DNA of 64,000 bases from Actinacidiphila alni (GTDB taxonomy: Bacteria; Actinomycetota; Actinomycetes; Streptomycetales; Streptomycetaceae). Positions 1-8,890 of this stretch are shown here, piece after piece; position 1 is the stretch's first letter; each line of letters opens with the position of its first letter. Location of the stretch: contig NZ_FONG01000015.1 in assembly GCF_900112845.1 (NCBI RefSeq), forward strand, positions 62,001-126,000, given 5' to 3'. The position numbers and the translations under genes are program-made. The notes beneath the pieces were generated by a model that did not search any database, was not told the DNA's origin, and saw nothing but the letters and a program-made list of their open reading frames with translations.

Positions 1-168
1 CCGCATTGGTCCCGCGGGGGCGTCGTGTTCGCGGCGGCCCGGGGCTGTCGGGGAGCCGCGCCGGAAGCGGGTCTTCACGAAATCCGCCAGATGTCGAGGT
101 GTGCAGGCCAGGGCGGGTGGGGCGGGGCGGAATGCCCGGGTCGTGCGGTGGCGGCGGTTCATCAGGCG

Positions 169-197
169 TTGACATGTCCTTTGCGTGAGCGGAACAT
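169..197 (+). promoter_or_regulatory. Candidate promoter of the DUF1996 gene
   Basis: A consensus -35 TTGACA (169-174) is followed after 17 bp by GAACAT (192-197), a moderate -10. It lies just before the 18-bp palindrome at 206-223, so the operator would cover the start of the transcript. The rest of 1-168 shows no gene I can support. Inferred from sequence pattern only. Confidence 0.45.
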
Positions 198-205
198 TCC
201 GTGAC

Positions 206-223
206 TGGGAGAGCGCTCTCCCA
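206..223. promoter_or_regulatory. LacI-type operator, perfect palindrome
   Basis: TGGGAGAGCGCTCTCCCA is a perfect 18-bp palindrome with the central CG step typical of LacI/GalR-family operators. The Streptomyces CebR site has a related TGGGAGCGCTCCCA core. It sits between the candidate -10 and the DUF1996 start, a position for repression. The same core recurs at 1464-1477, before the next gene. Which LacI regulator binds is unknown; none is encoded in this window. Confidence 0.65.
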
Positions 224-300
224 CCTGATGGTCCGTCATGCCGCCCGCCGGGCGGGGACGGCCGTCAGCCCCCCATGCGCAACACAAGCAGGAGGTCTCC

Positions 301-1413
301 ATGGCACGGAGAACCAGAAGAATCCCGGGTCTGCTCATCGCACTGTCCCTGGCGGCGACCGGACTCGGCATCGGTGGCGTCGCGATGACCACCGGAAACG
401 CTTCCGCCAGCACGCCGGCCGCCGCGAACAAGGCGGCGCAGGCCGATCACGCCGGGATGCCCGGCATGGTGATGCCGCTGGCCGGGAACGGCCTCGCGTC
501 GGGCGACGACCCGGACGGGGACGGCTACATCATGGCCAATCCGCCGGTCACCGGCGTGACGCCGTCCACGTACGACCCGCCGCATGCGTACTTCCACGAG
601 TTCCAGGCGCAGTGCGCGGTCAACCACACGGCGCCGGACGACCCGATCGTCTTCCCGGGGCAGCCCGGGGCGTCGCACGACCACACGTTCATGGGGAACA
701 ACACCACGAACGCGAACTCCACCACCGCGTCGCTGGAGACGGGCAGCACCGCGTGTCTGGCGCCGGGCGACAAGTCGGCGTACTGGATGCCGAGTCTGTA
801 CAAGGGCACGCAGAAGATCCTGCCGGTCGGCACACAGACGATCTACTACAAGTCGTCGGTCAACGACTACACCAGCGTGCGCCCGTTCCCCAAGGGCCTG
901 CGCTTCGTCGTCGGCAGCCCGTCGCAGACGCAGGACGAGTTCCAGCACCTCAAGGGCACGGTCGAGGGCTGGGAGTGCGGGACCAGTTACCACAACTGGA
1001 ACATCCCGGTGTCCTGCCCGAACACCCCTGACACCCAGCTCAACATCCGGCTCCAGGCGCCGAGTTGCTGGGACGGAATCCACCTGGACACGCCGGACCA
1101 CAAGAGCCACATGGCGTATCCGATCGCGTCGGGCGCGAACCAGAACGTCTGCCCGGCCGACCACCCGGTGGCCCTGCCGATGATCGAGTTCAAGATGGCC
1201 TGGCCGGTCAATGGCGACATGTCGCAGGTGCATCTCTCCAGTGGCCAGGGCTTCTCCTTCCACTACGACTTCTTCAACGACTGGGACGACGCGACGCTGA
1301 ACGCGCTGGTCACCCACTGCATCAACGGCGGGCTCCAGTGCGACGCCCGCGGTTACGACCAGTCGCAGCCGGGCAAGGGCGCGGCGCTGAACCAGAACTA
1401 CGAACTGCCCTAA
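301..1413 (+). CDS. Secreted DUF1996 domain-containing protein
   Basis: 370 residues. The start at 301 follows a strong AGGAGG and is preferred to the in-frame upstream ATG at 238, which has none. The N-terminus is a signal peptide: basic start MARRTRR, a hydrophobic stretch and an ASA cleavage site near residue 37. The mature part has DUF1996 character (PPVTGVTPSTY, PGASHDHTFMGN, several Cys and Trp), a domain found in secreted fungal and actinobacterial proteins, often with carbohydrate-binding modules. The enzymatic role of the family is not established. The LacI-type operator upstream and the two following secreted polysaccharide-type proteins suggest a role at the surface in sugar-polymer use (inference). 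Confidence 0.85.
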   Translation: MARRTRRIPGLLIALSLAATGLGIGGVAMTTGNASASTPAAANKAAQADHAGMPGMVMPLAGNGLASGDDPDGDGYIMANPPVTGVTPSTYDPPHAYFHEFQAQCAVNHTAPDDPIVFPGQPGASHDHTFMGNNTTNANSTTASLETGSTACLAPGDKSAYWMPSLYKGTQKILPVGTQTIYYKSSVNDYTSVRPFPKGLRFVVGSPSQTQDEFQHLKGTVEGWECGTSYHNWNIPVSCPNTPDTQLNIRLQAPSCWDGIHLDTPDHKSHMAYPIASGANQNVCPADHPVALPMIEFKMAWPVNGDMSQVHLSSGQGFSFHYDFFNDWDDATLNALVTHCINGGLQCDARGYDQSQPGKGAALNQNYELP

Positions 1414-1428
1414 CTCCCGGAACACCGT

Positions 1429-1477
1429 GCTCTCCCGCGGGCCGGGGCCTTCGCGGCCTCGCGGGAGAGCGCTCTCC
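1429..1477. promoter_or_regulatory. Hairpin terminator whose right arm merges with a second LacI-type operator
   Basis: GCTCTCCCGCG (1429-1439) pairs perfectly with CGCGGGAGAGC (1460-1470), an 11-bp stem just after the DUF1996 stop. The right arm continues into GGAGAGCGCTCTCC (1464-1477), a perfect 14-bp palindrome with the same core as the operator at 206-223. One element can therefore act as RNA hairpin and as DNA operator for the gene at 1511. No T-tract follows. Confidence 0.55.
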
Positions 1478-1510
1478 GGAAGACCTGTCCCCCCAACACA
1501 CAGGTGATCC

Positions 1511-3352
1511 ATGAACTTCCCCGCACATCCCCCCACCGAGCAGACCCAGCAAGCCCCCGACACCACTCCCCGCTGGTCCCGGCGCGCGGCCCTCGGCGCG
1601 CTGGCCGCCCTCACCGCCACCCCGGCACTCGCCGGCCGCGCCTCGGCCCGTACGCCGCGTACGGAAAGCGCCACCCCGTCCCGTACGGCGACCCAAAGCG
1701 CCGCCGACGCACCCGACTTCGGGCCCAACGTCCTGGTCTTCGACCCGTCCATGGCGATCGCCGACATCCAGGCCAAGGTCTCCGACGTCTTCTCCCGCCA
1801 GGAGTCCAACCAGTTCGGCACCGACCGCTACGCGCTGCTGTTCAAGCCCGGCACCTACGACGGGCTCGACGTCAACGTCGGCTTCTACACGCATGTCGCG
1901 GGCCTCGGCCTGTCCCCCGACGACGTCGACATCCACGGCCTGGTGCACGTCGAGGCCGACTGGATGCAGGGCAACGCGACGCAGAACTTCTGGCGCAGCG
2001 CCGAGAACCTGTCGGTCACGCCCACCAACGGCACCAACCGCTGGGCGGTGTCGCAGGCCGCCCCGCTGCGCCGGGTGCACATCCGCGGCGAAGTGCCGCT
2101 GTGGAACGGCTACGACGGCTGGGCCAGCGGCGGCTTCATGGCCGACTGCAAGGTGGACGGCCGGGTCGTGTCCGGCTCGCAGCAGCAGTGGCTGACCCGC
2201 AACAGCACGCTCGGCGAATGGGCCGGCTCGGTCTGGAACATGGTCTTCGTCGGCGTCGACGGCGCGCCCCCGCAGAATTTCCCCGACCCCTCGCACACGG
2301 TGGTCGATTCGGCCCCGGTCGTCCGCGAGAAGCCGTTCCTGTACGTGGACGGGTCCGGCGCCTACCAGGTGTTCGTGCCCGCGCTCGCGACGAACGCGCG
2401 CGGTGTCACCTGGGCGGGCGGCCCGCGCGGCGAGTCGGTCCCGCTGACCGACTTCCACATCGCCAAGCCGGGCGAATCCGCCGCGGACATCAACGCGGCC
2501 CTCGCGCAGGGCAAGCACCTGCTGGTCACCCCCGGCGTGTACACGCTGGACGCGCCGATCGAGGTCACCCGGGCGGGCACGATCGTGCTGGGCCTGGGCA
2601 TCGCGACCCTGCTGCCCGCCGGCGGCGTGACCGCGCTGTCGGTCGCCGACGTGGACGGCGTGAAGATCTCCGGGCTGCTGATCGACGCGGGCGCCACCAA
2701 CTCCGAGGTGCTGGTGCGGGTCGGCCCGCAGGGCGCCGGCGGCAGCCACAGCGGCGATCCGACGCTGCTCCAGGACGTGTTCGTGCGGATCGGCGGCGCG
2801 CAGGCCGGCAAGGCGACGGTCAGCGTCGAGATCAACAGCTCCGACGTGATCGGCGACAATCTGTGGCTGTGGCGCGCCGACCACGGCAACGGCGTCGGCT
2901 GGGACGTCAACACCAGCGACACCGGCCTGGTCGTCAACGGCGCCCGCGTCACGATGTACGGCCTGTTCGTCGAGCACCACCAGAAGGCGGAGGTGCTCTG
3001 GAACGGCGACGGCGGCCGTACGTACTTCTTCCAGAACGAGATGCCGTACGACCCGCCCAACCAGGCCGCCTGGAAGGACGGTTCGCGCAACGGCTACGCC
3101 GCCTACCAGGTGGCGGACTCGGTCGGCACGCACGAGGCGTGGGGGCTCGGCAGCTACTGCCTGTTCCTCGCCGACCCGTCCGTGGTCGCCGACAGCGCGC
3201 TGCGGGTGCCGGACGCGCCCGGGGTGCGGCTGCACGACATGGTCACCGTCTCGCTCGGCAACGACGGCACGATCAGCCATGTCGTCAACGAGACGGGCGA
3301 CCCGGTGAACAACACCAACTCCGGTATCTCCTACCTGGTGAGCTACCCGTGA
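1511..3352 (+). CDS. Tat-exported beta-helix protein of the Streptomyces 'adenylyl cyclase'-annotated family
   Basis: 613 residues, start ATG 1511 after AGGTGA. The N-terminus carries a twin-arginine signal (SRRAALGALAAL) ending around AGRASA, so export is expected by Tat. The rest is rich in short Gly/Asn/Val repeats (VDGVKISGLLIDAG, INSSDVIGDN) typical of right-handed parallel beta-helices such as pectate-lyase-like folds. Homologues are commonly labelled adenylyl cyclase or coagulation factor 5/8 protein in databases; I see no cyclase motif and regard that name as a propagated error. It lies 71 bp before a secreted glycoside hydrolase and behind a LacI-type operator, so polysaccharide binding or cleavage is the best guess. 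Confidence 0.75.
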   Translation: MNFPAHPPTEQTQQAPDTTPRWSRRAALGALAALTATPALAGRASARTPRTESATPSRTATQSAADAPDFGPNVLVFDPSMAIADIQAKVSDVFSRQESNQFGTDRYALLFKPGTYDGLDVNVGFYTHVAGLGLSPDDVDIHGLVHVEADWMQGNATQNFWRSAENLSVTPTNGTNRWAVSQAAPLRRVHIRGEVPLWNGYDGWASGGFMADCKVDGRVVSGSQQQWLTRNSTLGEWAGSVWNMVFVGVDGAPPQNFPDPSHTVVDSAPVVREKPFLYVDGSGAYQVFVPALATNARGVTWAGGPRGESVPLTDFHIAKPGESAADINAALAQGKHLLVTPGVYTLDAPIEVTRAGTIVLGLGIATLLPAGGVTALSVADVDGVKISGLLIDAGATNSEVLVRVGPQGAGGSHSGDPTLLQDVFVRIGGAQAGKATVSVEINSSDVIGDNLWLWRADHGNGVGWDVNTSDTGLVVNGARVTMYGLFVEHHQKAEVLWNGDGGRTYFFQNEMPYDPPNQAAWKDGSRNGYAAYQVADSVGTHEAWGLGSYCLFLADPSVVADSALRVPDAPGVRLHDMVTVSLGNDGTISHVVNETGDPVNNTNSGISYLVSYP

Positions 3353-3423
3353 CCGGGCCCGGGCGCACGCACGCCCCGCACACCCCGCACGACCCGTACC
3401 GCCGCTTCGCATCGGAGGACACC

Positions 3424-5184
3424 ATGCGCACCCGTACGTTCAGCAGGAGGGCCAGGCGGGCGCTGGTCCCGGTCGCCGCGGCGGGACTGGTCGCCACCGG
3501 CATCGCCGTCGCCCAGGCGCCGGCCGCGCAGGCGGCGGGCAGCGTCGTGAAGGTGACCGGTTCGCAGGGCAACTGGCAGCTGACCGTGGACGGTTCGCCG
3601 TGGACGGTCAAGGGGCTCACCTGGGGGCCGCAGCCGTCGGAGGCCGCCGCCGACCTGCCGGACCTCAAGCGGATGGGCGTCAACACCATCCGCACCTGGG
3701 GCACCGACGCCACCAGCGCGCCGCTGTTCGACGCGGCGGCGGCCAACGGCATCAAAGTGATCGCCGGCTTCTGGCTCCAGCCCGGCGGCGGTCCCGGCTC
3801 GGGCGGCTGCGTGGACTACCTGACGGACACCACGTACAAGAACGACATGCTGGCCGAGTTCCCGAAGTGGGTGAACACCTACAAGGACAACCCGGGCGTG
3901 CTGATGTGGGACGTCGGCAACGAGTCGGTGCTCGGGCTCCAGAACTGCTACAGCGGCGACCAGTTGGAGCAGGAGCGCAACGCCTACACCAGCTTCGTCA
4001 ACGACCTGTCGAAGGCCGTGCACGCCGCCGACCCGAACCACCCGGTGACCTCCACCGACGCCTGGACGGGCGCGTGGCCGTACTACAAGAAGAACACCCC
4101 GGACCTGGACCTGCTGGCGGTCAACTCCTACAAGGACGTCTGCAACGTCAAGTCGGCCTGGGAGAGCGGCGGTTACGACAAGCCGTACATCATCACCGAG
4201 GGCGGGCCCGCCGGTTCGTGGGAGGTGCCGAACGACGCCAACGGCGTACCGGACGAGGCCACCGACCAGCAGAAGGCGGACGGTTACACCAGCGCCTGGA
4301 ACTGCGTGACCGACCACCCGGGGGTGGCGCTCGGCGCGACGCTCTTCCACTACGGCACCGAGCACGACTTCGGCGGCATCTGGTTCAACCTCGTCCCCGA
4401 GGGCCTCAAGCGCGCCTCGTACTACGCGGTCAAGCGCGCGTACGGCGGTGACACCTCCGGCGACAATCTGCCGCCGACGGTGGCGGACATGAGCGTGGAC
4501 GACGCCACGACCGGTGTCCCGGCCGGCGGCACGCTGACCGTGCACAGCACCACGACCGACCCGGAGAACGACCCGATCACGTACCAGGTGCTGTACAGCA
4601 GCATCTACGTGGACAACAACGGCGCCCTGAACCCGGCGGACGGCCAGCAGGGCGGCGGCGGCACGTTCACCGCGAAGGCGCCCGCCAAGACCGGCGTGTA
4701 CAAGGTGTACATCAAGGCGACCGACGACCACGGCAATGTCGGCTACGGCTCGAAGTCGGTGAAGATCGTGCCGCCGAAGCCGGACGGCGTGAATGTCGCG
4801 CAGGGCAAGCCCGCGACGGCCTCGTCCTTCCAGACCGACCCGACCGGCGGCTGCCCGTGCGCGGCGGCGAGCGCGGTGGACGGCCGCTTCGACACCCGCT
4901 GGGCGAGCGACTGGAGCGACCCCCAGTGGCTCCAGGTGGACCTGGGCACCTCGACCACCTTCAAGCACGTCCAGCTCGCCTGGGACCCGGCGTACGGCAA
5001 GGCGTACGACATCCAGACGTCCGAGGACGGGCAGAACTGGACGACGGTGACGTCCGTGACGGACGGCAACGGCGACATCGACGACCTCGACGTCAACGGC
5101 ACCGGCCGCTACGTCCGTGTCCTGGGCACGGCCCGCGGCTCGGGCTGGGGGTACTCGCTGTACGAGTTCGGGGTCTACCAGTGA
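3424..5184 (+). CDS. Secreted glycoside hydrolase (GH2-type TIM barrel) with C-terminal F5/8C domain
   Basis: 586 residues, ATG 3424 after GGAGG (3414-3418). Signal peptide MRTRTFSRRARRALVP...AQAA. Residues ~40-345 form a TIM barrel of the clan-A type: DVGNES gives a likely acid/base Glu167, and IITEGGP a likely nucleophile Glu259. A Fn3/cadherin-like linker (~350-450) is followed by an F5/8 type C (discoidin/CBM32-like) domain from ~456 to the end (GRFDTRWASDWSDPQWLQVDLG). Substrate is not readable; beta-mannan or beta-glucan type polymers are plausible. An open frame in the same phase runs upstream from 1504 but is antisense-like noise over the previous gene. DoxX follows with an overlapping start. 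Confidence 0.85.
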   Translation: MRTRTFSRRARRALVPVAAAGLVATGIAVAQAPAAQAAGSVVKVTGSQGNWQLTVDGSPWTVKGLTWGPQPSEAAADLPDLKRMGVNTIRTWGTDATSAPLFDAAAANGIKVIAGFWLQPGGGPGSGGCVDYLTDTTYKNDMLAEFPKWVNTYKDNPGVLMWDVGNESVLGLQNCYSGDQLEQERNAYTSFVNDLSKAVHAADPNHPVTSTDAWTGAWPYYKKNTPDLDLLAVNSYKDVCNVKSAWESGGYDKPYIITEGGPAGSWEVPNDANGVPDEATDQQKADGYTSAWNCVTDHPGVALGATLFHYGTEHDFGGIWFNLVPEGLKRASYYAVKRAYGGDTSGDNLPPTVADMSVDDATTGVPAGGTLTVHSTTTDPENDPITYQVLYSSIYVDNNGALNPADGQQGGGGTFTAKAPAKTGVYKVYIKATDDHGNVGYGSKSVKIVPPKPDGVNVAQGKPATASSFQTDPTGGCPCAAASAVDGRFDTRWASDWSDPQWLQVDLGTSTTFKHVQLAWDPAYGKAYDIQTSEDGQNWTTVTSVTDGNGDIDDLDVNGTGRYVRVLGTARGSGWGYSLYEFGVYQ

Positions 5185-5699
5185 CGGTCCGCGGGCACGG
5201 GACGCGCGGCGCCACCGTGTCGGACCGGCTCGACCGGGGGCGGCCGTACGCGCTCGGCGCCTTCCGCGCCGTCGTCGGGCTGCTGTTCACCTGCCACGGG
5301 GTGGCGTCGCTCTTCGGGGTGCTGGACACCGCGGAGCTGCCGGCGGGCCGCTGGCCCGGCTGGTACGCGGCGCTGATCCAGCTGGCGTGCGGCGCGCTGG
5401 TGCTGCTCGGCCTGGCGACCAGGCCGGCCGCGCTGCTCGGCTCGGGCTCGATGGCGTTCGCGTACTTCGACGTCCACCAGCACCGGGCGCTGCTGCCGAT
5501 CGAGAACGGCGGCGAGGCGGCGGTCTTCTTCTGCTGGACGCTGCTGCTGATCGTCTTCTGCGGGCCGGGCGCGCCGGCGCTCGACCGGCTGCTCGCCGAC
5601 CGCAGGGCGGCGGCGCGGGCGGCCCGCGAGGAGCGGGAAGCGCGGGAGTCGCAGGAGTCGCCGGAAGGAGGGGACGGCAGGCTGGCGATGCCCGCCTGA
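5181..5699 (+). CDS. DoxX family membrane protein
   Basis: 172 residues if GTG 5181 is used. Its GTGA overlaps the stop of the glycoside hydrolase, so translation is probably coupled; GTG 5217 is an alternative. Four hydrophobic segments are visible (LGAFRAVVGLLFTCHGVASLF, ALIQLACGALVLLGL, ALLGSGSMAFAYF, AVFFCWTLLLIVF), as in DoxX/DoxD. The last ~45 residues are a charged Glu/Arg-rich cytoplasmic tail. DoxX proteins are membrane redox-associated proteins of uncertain biochemistry. The coupling to a secreted hydrolase gene is probably positional. Confidence 0.8.
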   Translation: MTVRGHGTRGATVSDRLDRGRPYALGAFRAVVGLLFTCHGVASLFGVLDTAELPAGRWPGWYAALIQLACGALVLLGLATRPAALLGSGSMAFAYFDVHQHRALLPIENGGEAAVFFCWTLLLIVFCGPGAPALDRLLADRRAAARAAREEREARESQESPEGGDGRLAMPA

Positions 5700-5742
5700 T
5701 GCGGGATCCGTACCGGGGTCCGTACGGATGCCCGCGACCGTG

Positions 5743-5780
5743 ACAGTGCCCGGGAACACTTCGGTGCTCCCGGGCACTGT
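5743..5780. terminator. Strong UUCG-capped hairpin directly before fumC
   Basis: ACAGTGCCCGGGA (5743-5755) pairs perfectly with TCCCGGGCACTGT (5768-5780). After one mismatch the stem continues CAC/GTG and closes on a c(TTCG)g tetraloop (5760-5763). It may terminate the DoxX transcript, but it ends only 7 nt before the fumC ATG and leaves no room for a ribosome site, so a translational role is equally possible. Confidence 0.6.
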
Positions 5781-5787
5781 TATAGGC

Positions 5788-7173
5788 ATGAGCGAATACC
5801 GGATCGAGCACGACTCGATGGGCGAGGTACGGGTGCCCGCCGGGGCGAAATGGCGGGCGCAGACGCAGCGGGCGGTGGAGAACTTCCCGATCTCCGGGCA
5901 GCGGATCGAGCGGGCGCACATCCAGGCGCTGGCCCGGATCAAGGCCGCCGCGGCGAAGGTCAATGCGGAACTGGGCGTCCTGGACGAGGACACCGCGGAG
6001 GCGATCCAGGAGGCCGCCGCCGAGGTCGCGGACGGCCGCTGGGACGACCACTTCCCGATCGACGTGTTCCAGACCGGTTCCGGCACCTCGTCCAACATGA
6101 ACACCAACGAGGTCATCGCGACGCTGGCCACCGAGCGGCTCGGCCGTGACGTGCACCCCAACGACCACGTCAACGCCTCGCAGTCGTCCAACGACGTCTT
6201 CCCGTCCTCCATCCACATCGCCGCCACGGCCGCGGTGACCGGTGACCTCGTCCCGGCACTCACCCGGCTGGCGGAATCCCTGGAGGCGAAGGCGACGGAA
6301 TTCGCCACCGTCGTCAAGGCGGGCCGCACCCATCTGATGGACGCCACGCCGGTCACGCTCGGCCAGGAGTTCGGCGGCTACGCGGCGCAGGTGCGGTACG
6401 GGATCGAGCGGCTGCGCTCCGCGCTGCCGCGGCTGGCGGAGCTGCCGCTGGGCGGCACGGCGGTCGGCACCGGCATCAACACACCGGCCGGCTTCCCGGC
6501 CGCGGTGATCGCGGAGGTGGCGCGGACGACCGGGCTGCCGCTGACCGAGGCGCGCGACCACTTCGAGGCGCAGGGCGCCAGGGACGGCATCGTGGAGACC
6601 TCGGGGCAGCTGCGGACCATCGCGGTCGGCCTGACCAAGATCGCCAACGACCTGCGCTGGATGTCGTCGGGACCCCGTACCGGCCTGGCCGAGATCAGCC
6701 TGCCCGACCTCCAGCCCGGCTCGTCGATCATGCCCGGCAAGGTCAATCCGGTGATCCCCGAGGCGGTGCTGATGGTCGCCGCGCAGGTCACGGGCAATGA
6801 CACGACGATCGCCATGGCCGGCGCGGCGGGCAATTTCGAGCTGAACGTGATGCTGCCGGTGATCGCCCGCAACATCCTGGAGTCGGTGCGGCTGCTCGCC
6901 AACGTCACCCGGCTGCTCGCCGACCGGACCGTGGACGGCATCACCGCGCACGCCGAGCGGGCCCGCGAGTACGCCGAGTCCTCGCCGTCCGTGGTGACCC
7001 CACTGAACCGGTACATCGGGTACGAGGAGGCCGCGAAGGTCACCAAGCAGGCGCTCGCCGAGCGGAAGACGATCCGGCAGGTGGTGATCGAGTCCGGCTA
7101 CGTCGACCGCGGGCTGCTGACCGAGGCGCAGCTGGACGAGGCGCTGGACGTGCTGCGGATGACGCACCCGTAG
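5788..7173 (+). CDS. fumC: Class II fumarate hydratase
   Basis: 461 residues, the usual class II length. Catalyses the reversible hydration of fumarate to L-malate in the TCA cycle in the cytoplasm, as a homotetramer with no iron-sulfur cluster. Visible signatures are GSGTSSNMNTNEV (~98-110), the HVNASQSSND region (~127-136), AGRTHLMDATPV, and the fumarase/aspartase signature GSSIMPGKVNP with catalytic Ser312. ATG 5788 gives the family's usual N-terminus (MSEYRIEHDSMGEVRVP). It has no Shine-Dalgarno sequence because a hairpin occupies that position; ATG 5728 in frame would add 20 residues with no family character. Confidence 0.95.
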   Translation: MSEYRIEHDSMGEVRVPAGAKWRAQTQRAVENFPISGQRIERAHIQALARIKAAAAKVNAELGVLDEDTAEAIQEAAAEVADGRWDDHFPIDVFQTGSGTSSNMNTNEVIATLATERLGRDVHPNDHVNASQSSNDVFPSSIHIAATAAVTGDLVPALTRLAESLEAKATEFATVVKAGRTHLMDATPVTLGQEFGGYAAQVRYGIERLRSALPRLAELPLGGTAVGTGINTPAGFPAAVIAEVARTTGLPLTEARDHFEAQGARDGIVETSGQLRTIAVGLTKIANDLRWMSSGPRTGLAEISLPDLQPGSSIMPGKVNPVIPEAVLMVAAQVTGNDTTIAMAGAAGNFELNVMLPVIARNILESVRLLANVTRLLADRTVDGITAHAERAREYAESSPSVVTPLNRYIGYEEAAKVTKQALAERKTIRQVVIESGYVDRGLLTEAQLDEALDVLRMTHP

Positions 7174-7247
7174 CGGCGGGAGGCCGACTCACCGGGCAGC
7201 CGTTGATCGGCAGCACATCCGTAACAGTGGTTCCGTAAACTCTGTTC

Positions 7248-7922
7248 ATGACAGCCGATGCCGACCTCTCGATCCGCGCCGGGGCGCACCCCTTCTGGAC
7301 GCCCGGCGACCAGGTGCTGTGGCGCTACCGCGGCAACGGCACGGACGAGGTGCACATCTGCCGTCCGGTGACCGTGGTGCGGGACGACGCGGAGCTGCTG
7401 GCGGTGTGGATGGCGCCCGGTACGGCCTGTGTGAAGCCGGTGCTCGCGGACGGCACGCCGGTGCACCGCGAGCCGCTGGCGACGCGGTACGTCAAGCCGC
7501 GGGCGCGGCGGGTCGAGCAGTGGTTCGGCACCGGGGTGCTGAAGCTGGCGCGGCCGGGCGAGCCGTGGTCGGTGTGGCTGTTCTGGGAGCCCGGGTGGCG
7601 GTTCAAGAGCTGGTATGTGAATCTTGAAGAGCCCCGGCGGCGCTGGTCGGGCGGGGTGGATTCGGAAGATCACTTCCTGGACATCTCGGTCCACCCGGAC
7701 CGCAGCTGGCGCTGGCTGGACGAGGACGAATTCGCCCAGGCGCAGGCGGACGGGCTGATGACGGCGGAGTCGGCGGCGCGGGTGCGGCGGGCCGGCGAGC
7801 GCGCGGCGGGAGTGATCAGGACGTGGGGGCCGCCCTTCCGCGACGGCTGGCAGGACTGGCGTCCCGACCCGTCGTGGCCGGTCCCGGCGCTGCCGGCGGA
7901 CTGGGACCGCCCGCCGTCGTGA
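7248..7922 (+). CDS. DUF402 domain-containing protein
   Basis: 224 residues, ATG 7248 with no clear Shine-Dalgarno. The DUF402 signature spans ~105-175 (WSVWLFWEPGWRFKSWYVNLEEP and DHFLDISVHPDRSWRWLDEDEF), rich in Trp and acidic residues as in this fold. Family members with characterised activity are nucleoside-diphosphate phosphatases or RNA-associated proteins. Conserved Asp/Glu that would bind metal (DISVHPD, DEDEF) are present, so phosphatase activity is plausible but unproven. It stands alone between fumC and a methyltransferase, same strand. Confidence 0.85.
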   Translation: MTADADLSIRAGAHPFWTPGDQVLWRYRGNGTDEVHICRPVTVVRDDAELLAVWMAPGTACVKPVLADGTPVHREPLATRYVKPRARRVEQWFGTGVLKLARPGEPWSVWLFWEPGWRFKSWYVNLEEPRRRWSGGVDSEDHFLDISVHPDRSWRWLDEDEFAQAQADGLMTAESAARVRRAGERAAGVIRTWGPPFRDGWQDWRPDPSWPVPALPADWDRPPS

Positions 7923-8141
7923 GCGGCGGCCCGGGCTTCGCCGTGTGCGGCGGAGCCGCGTGTGGCACCCTTGACCGCCAACCGTAGGATCGTGCTCCGG
8001 AAGACTGCACAATTGCCGATCTCGGCCTAGAGTTTGACGCTACGTCACAGCCGGTGCCGGCATCGTCGTCACCACACCGTCACCGTCAGCACCATCGCCG
8101 GCACCACCGGCGGAGAGAGCAGTCAGGGAGGCCCGGGAGCA

Positions 8142-8834
8142 GTGGGAACCGGCGGCTACGAGCACATGGGGATCCCCCCTGCCGACGAACAGGGCAGGGA
8201 CCGCATCGGCCAGGCCGAGGCGTTCGACGCGATCGGCGACCGGTACGACGAGGCGTTCCCCCACAAGGACGGCCAGATCCAGGCCGGCGACTGGCTCGTC
8301 GAATCGCTGCCCGCGGGCGCCCGGGTGCTGGACCTCGGCTGCGGTACGGGACTGCCGACGGCGCGGCAGCTGGCCGAGGGCGGGCTGCGGGTCACCGGTA
8401 TCGACCTGTCCCCCGGGATGCTCACGCAGGCGCGGGCCAATGTGCCGGAGGCCGACTTCCTCCAGGCCGACATCGCGGACATCGCCGGTGACAGCGGCCC
8501 GCTGGCCGCGGGCAGCTTCGCGGGCGTCGCCGCCTTCTTCTCGCTGCTGATGCTGCCGCGCGACGAGGTCCCCACCACCTTGCGGTCGATCCACGCCCTG
8601 CTGGAGCCGGGCGGGCTGCTCGCCCTGTCGATGGTGGAGGCGGATGTGGACTATGTGGCGATTCCGTTCCTCGGTCACACGATCCGGGTATCCGGTTATC
8701 TACGGGACGAACTGCTCCAAGTCGTCGCGGACGCGGGCTTCGAGGTGATCAAGGAGGATTCGTACGCCTACGCACCGGCGAGCATCGACGTGCCGCCGGA
8801 GGAGCAGATCTTCCTTTCCTGCCGACGCGCCTGA
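8142..8834 (+). CDS. Class I SAM-dependent methyltransferase
   Basis: 230 residues from GTG 8142, which has AGGGAGG (8125-8131) at 10 nt; the frame is open upstream to 8034 and ATG 8166 is another option. The Rossmann methyltransferase core shows motif I (VLDLGCGTG), motif II acid (VTGIDLSPGML), and motif III-like DFLQADIADIA, followed by the LEPGGLLALSMVE strand. The N-terminal FDAIGDRYDEAFP resembles the Methyltransf_11/25 group. The substrate cannot be told; there is no partner gene. The end is 56 bp before the phosphatase gene, so the two may share a transcript. Confidence 0.85.
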   Translation: MGTGGYEHMGIPPADEQGRDRIGQAEAFDAIGDRYDEAFPHKDGQIQAGDWLVESLPAGARVLDLGCGTGLPTARQLAEGGLRVTGIDLSPGMLTQARANVPEADFLQADIADIAGDSGPLAAGSFAGVAAFFSLLMLPRDEVPTTLRSIHALLEPGGLLALSMVEADVDYVAIPFLGHTIRVSGYLRDELLQVVADAGFEVIKEDSYAYAPASIDVPPEEQIFLSCRRA

Positions 8835-8890
8835 CCAGGCCCGACCCGCCGCGGCCAGCGCGTGGCGCTCAGACGGATGGAACGACTCGC

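Noticed and set aside
1511..3352. Adenylyl cyclase function for the beta-helix protein
   Set aside because: Homologues carry this label, but no cyclase catalytic motif is visible and the Tat signal indicates a secreted protein.
1504..3423. Upstream extension of the glycoside hydrolase frame to 1504 (a 1,226-residue protein)
   Set aside because: The extension overlaps the beta-helix gene in another frame, is Arg/Pro/Gly noise, and the signal peptide plus GGAGG at 3424 mark the real start.
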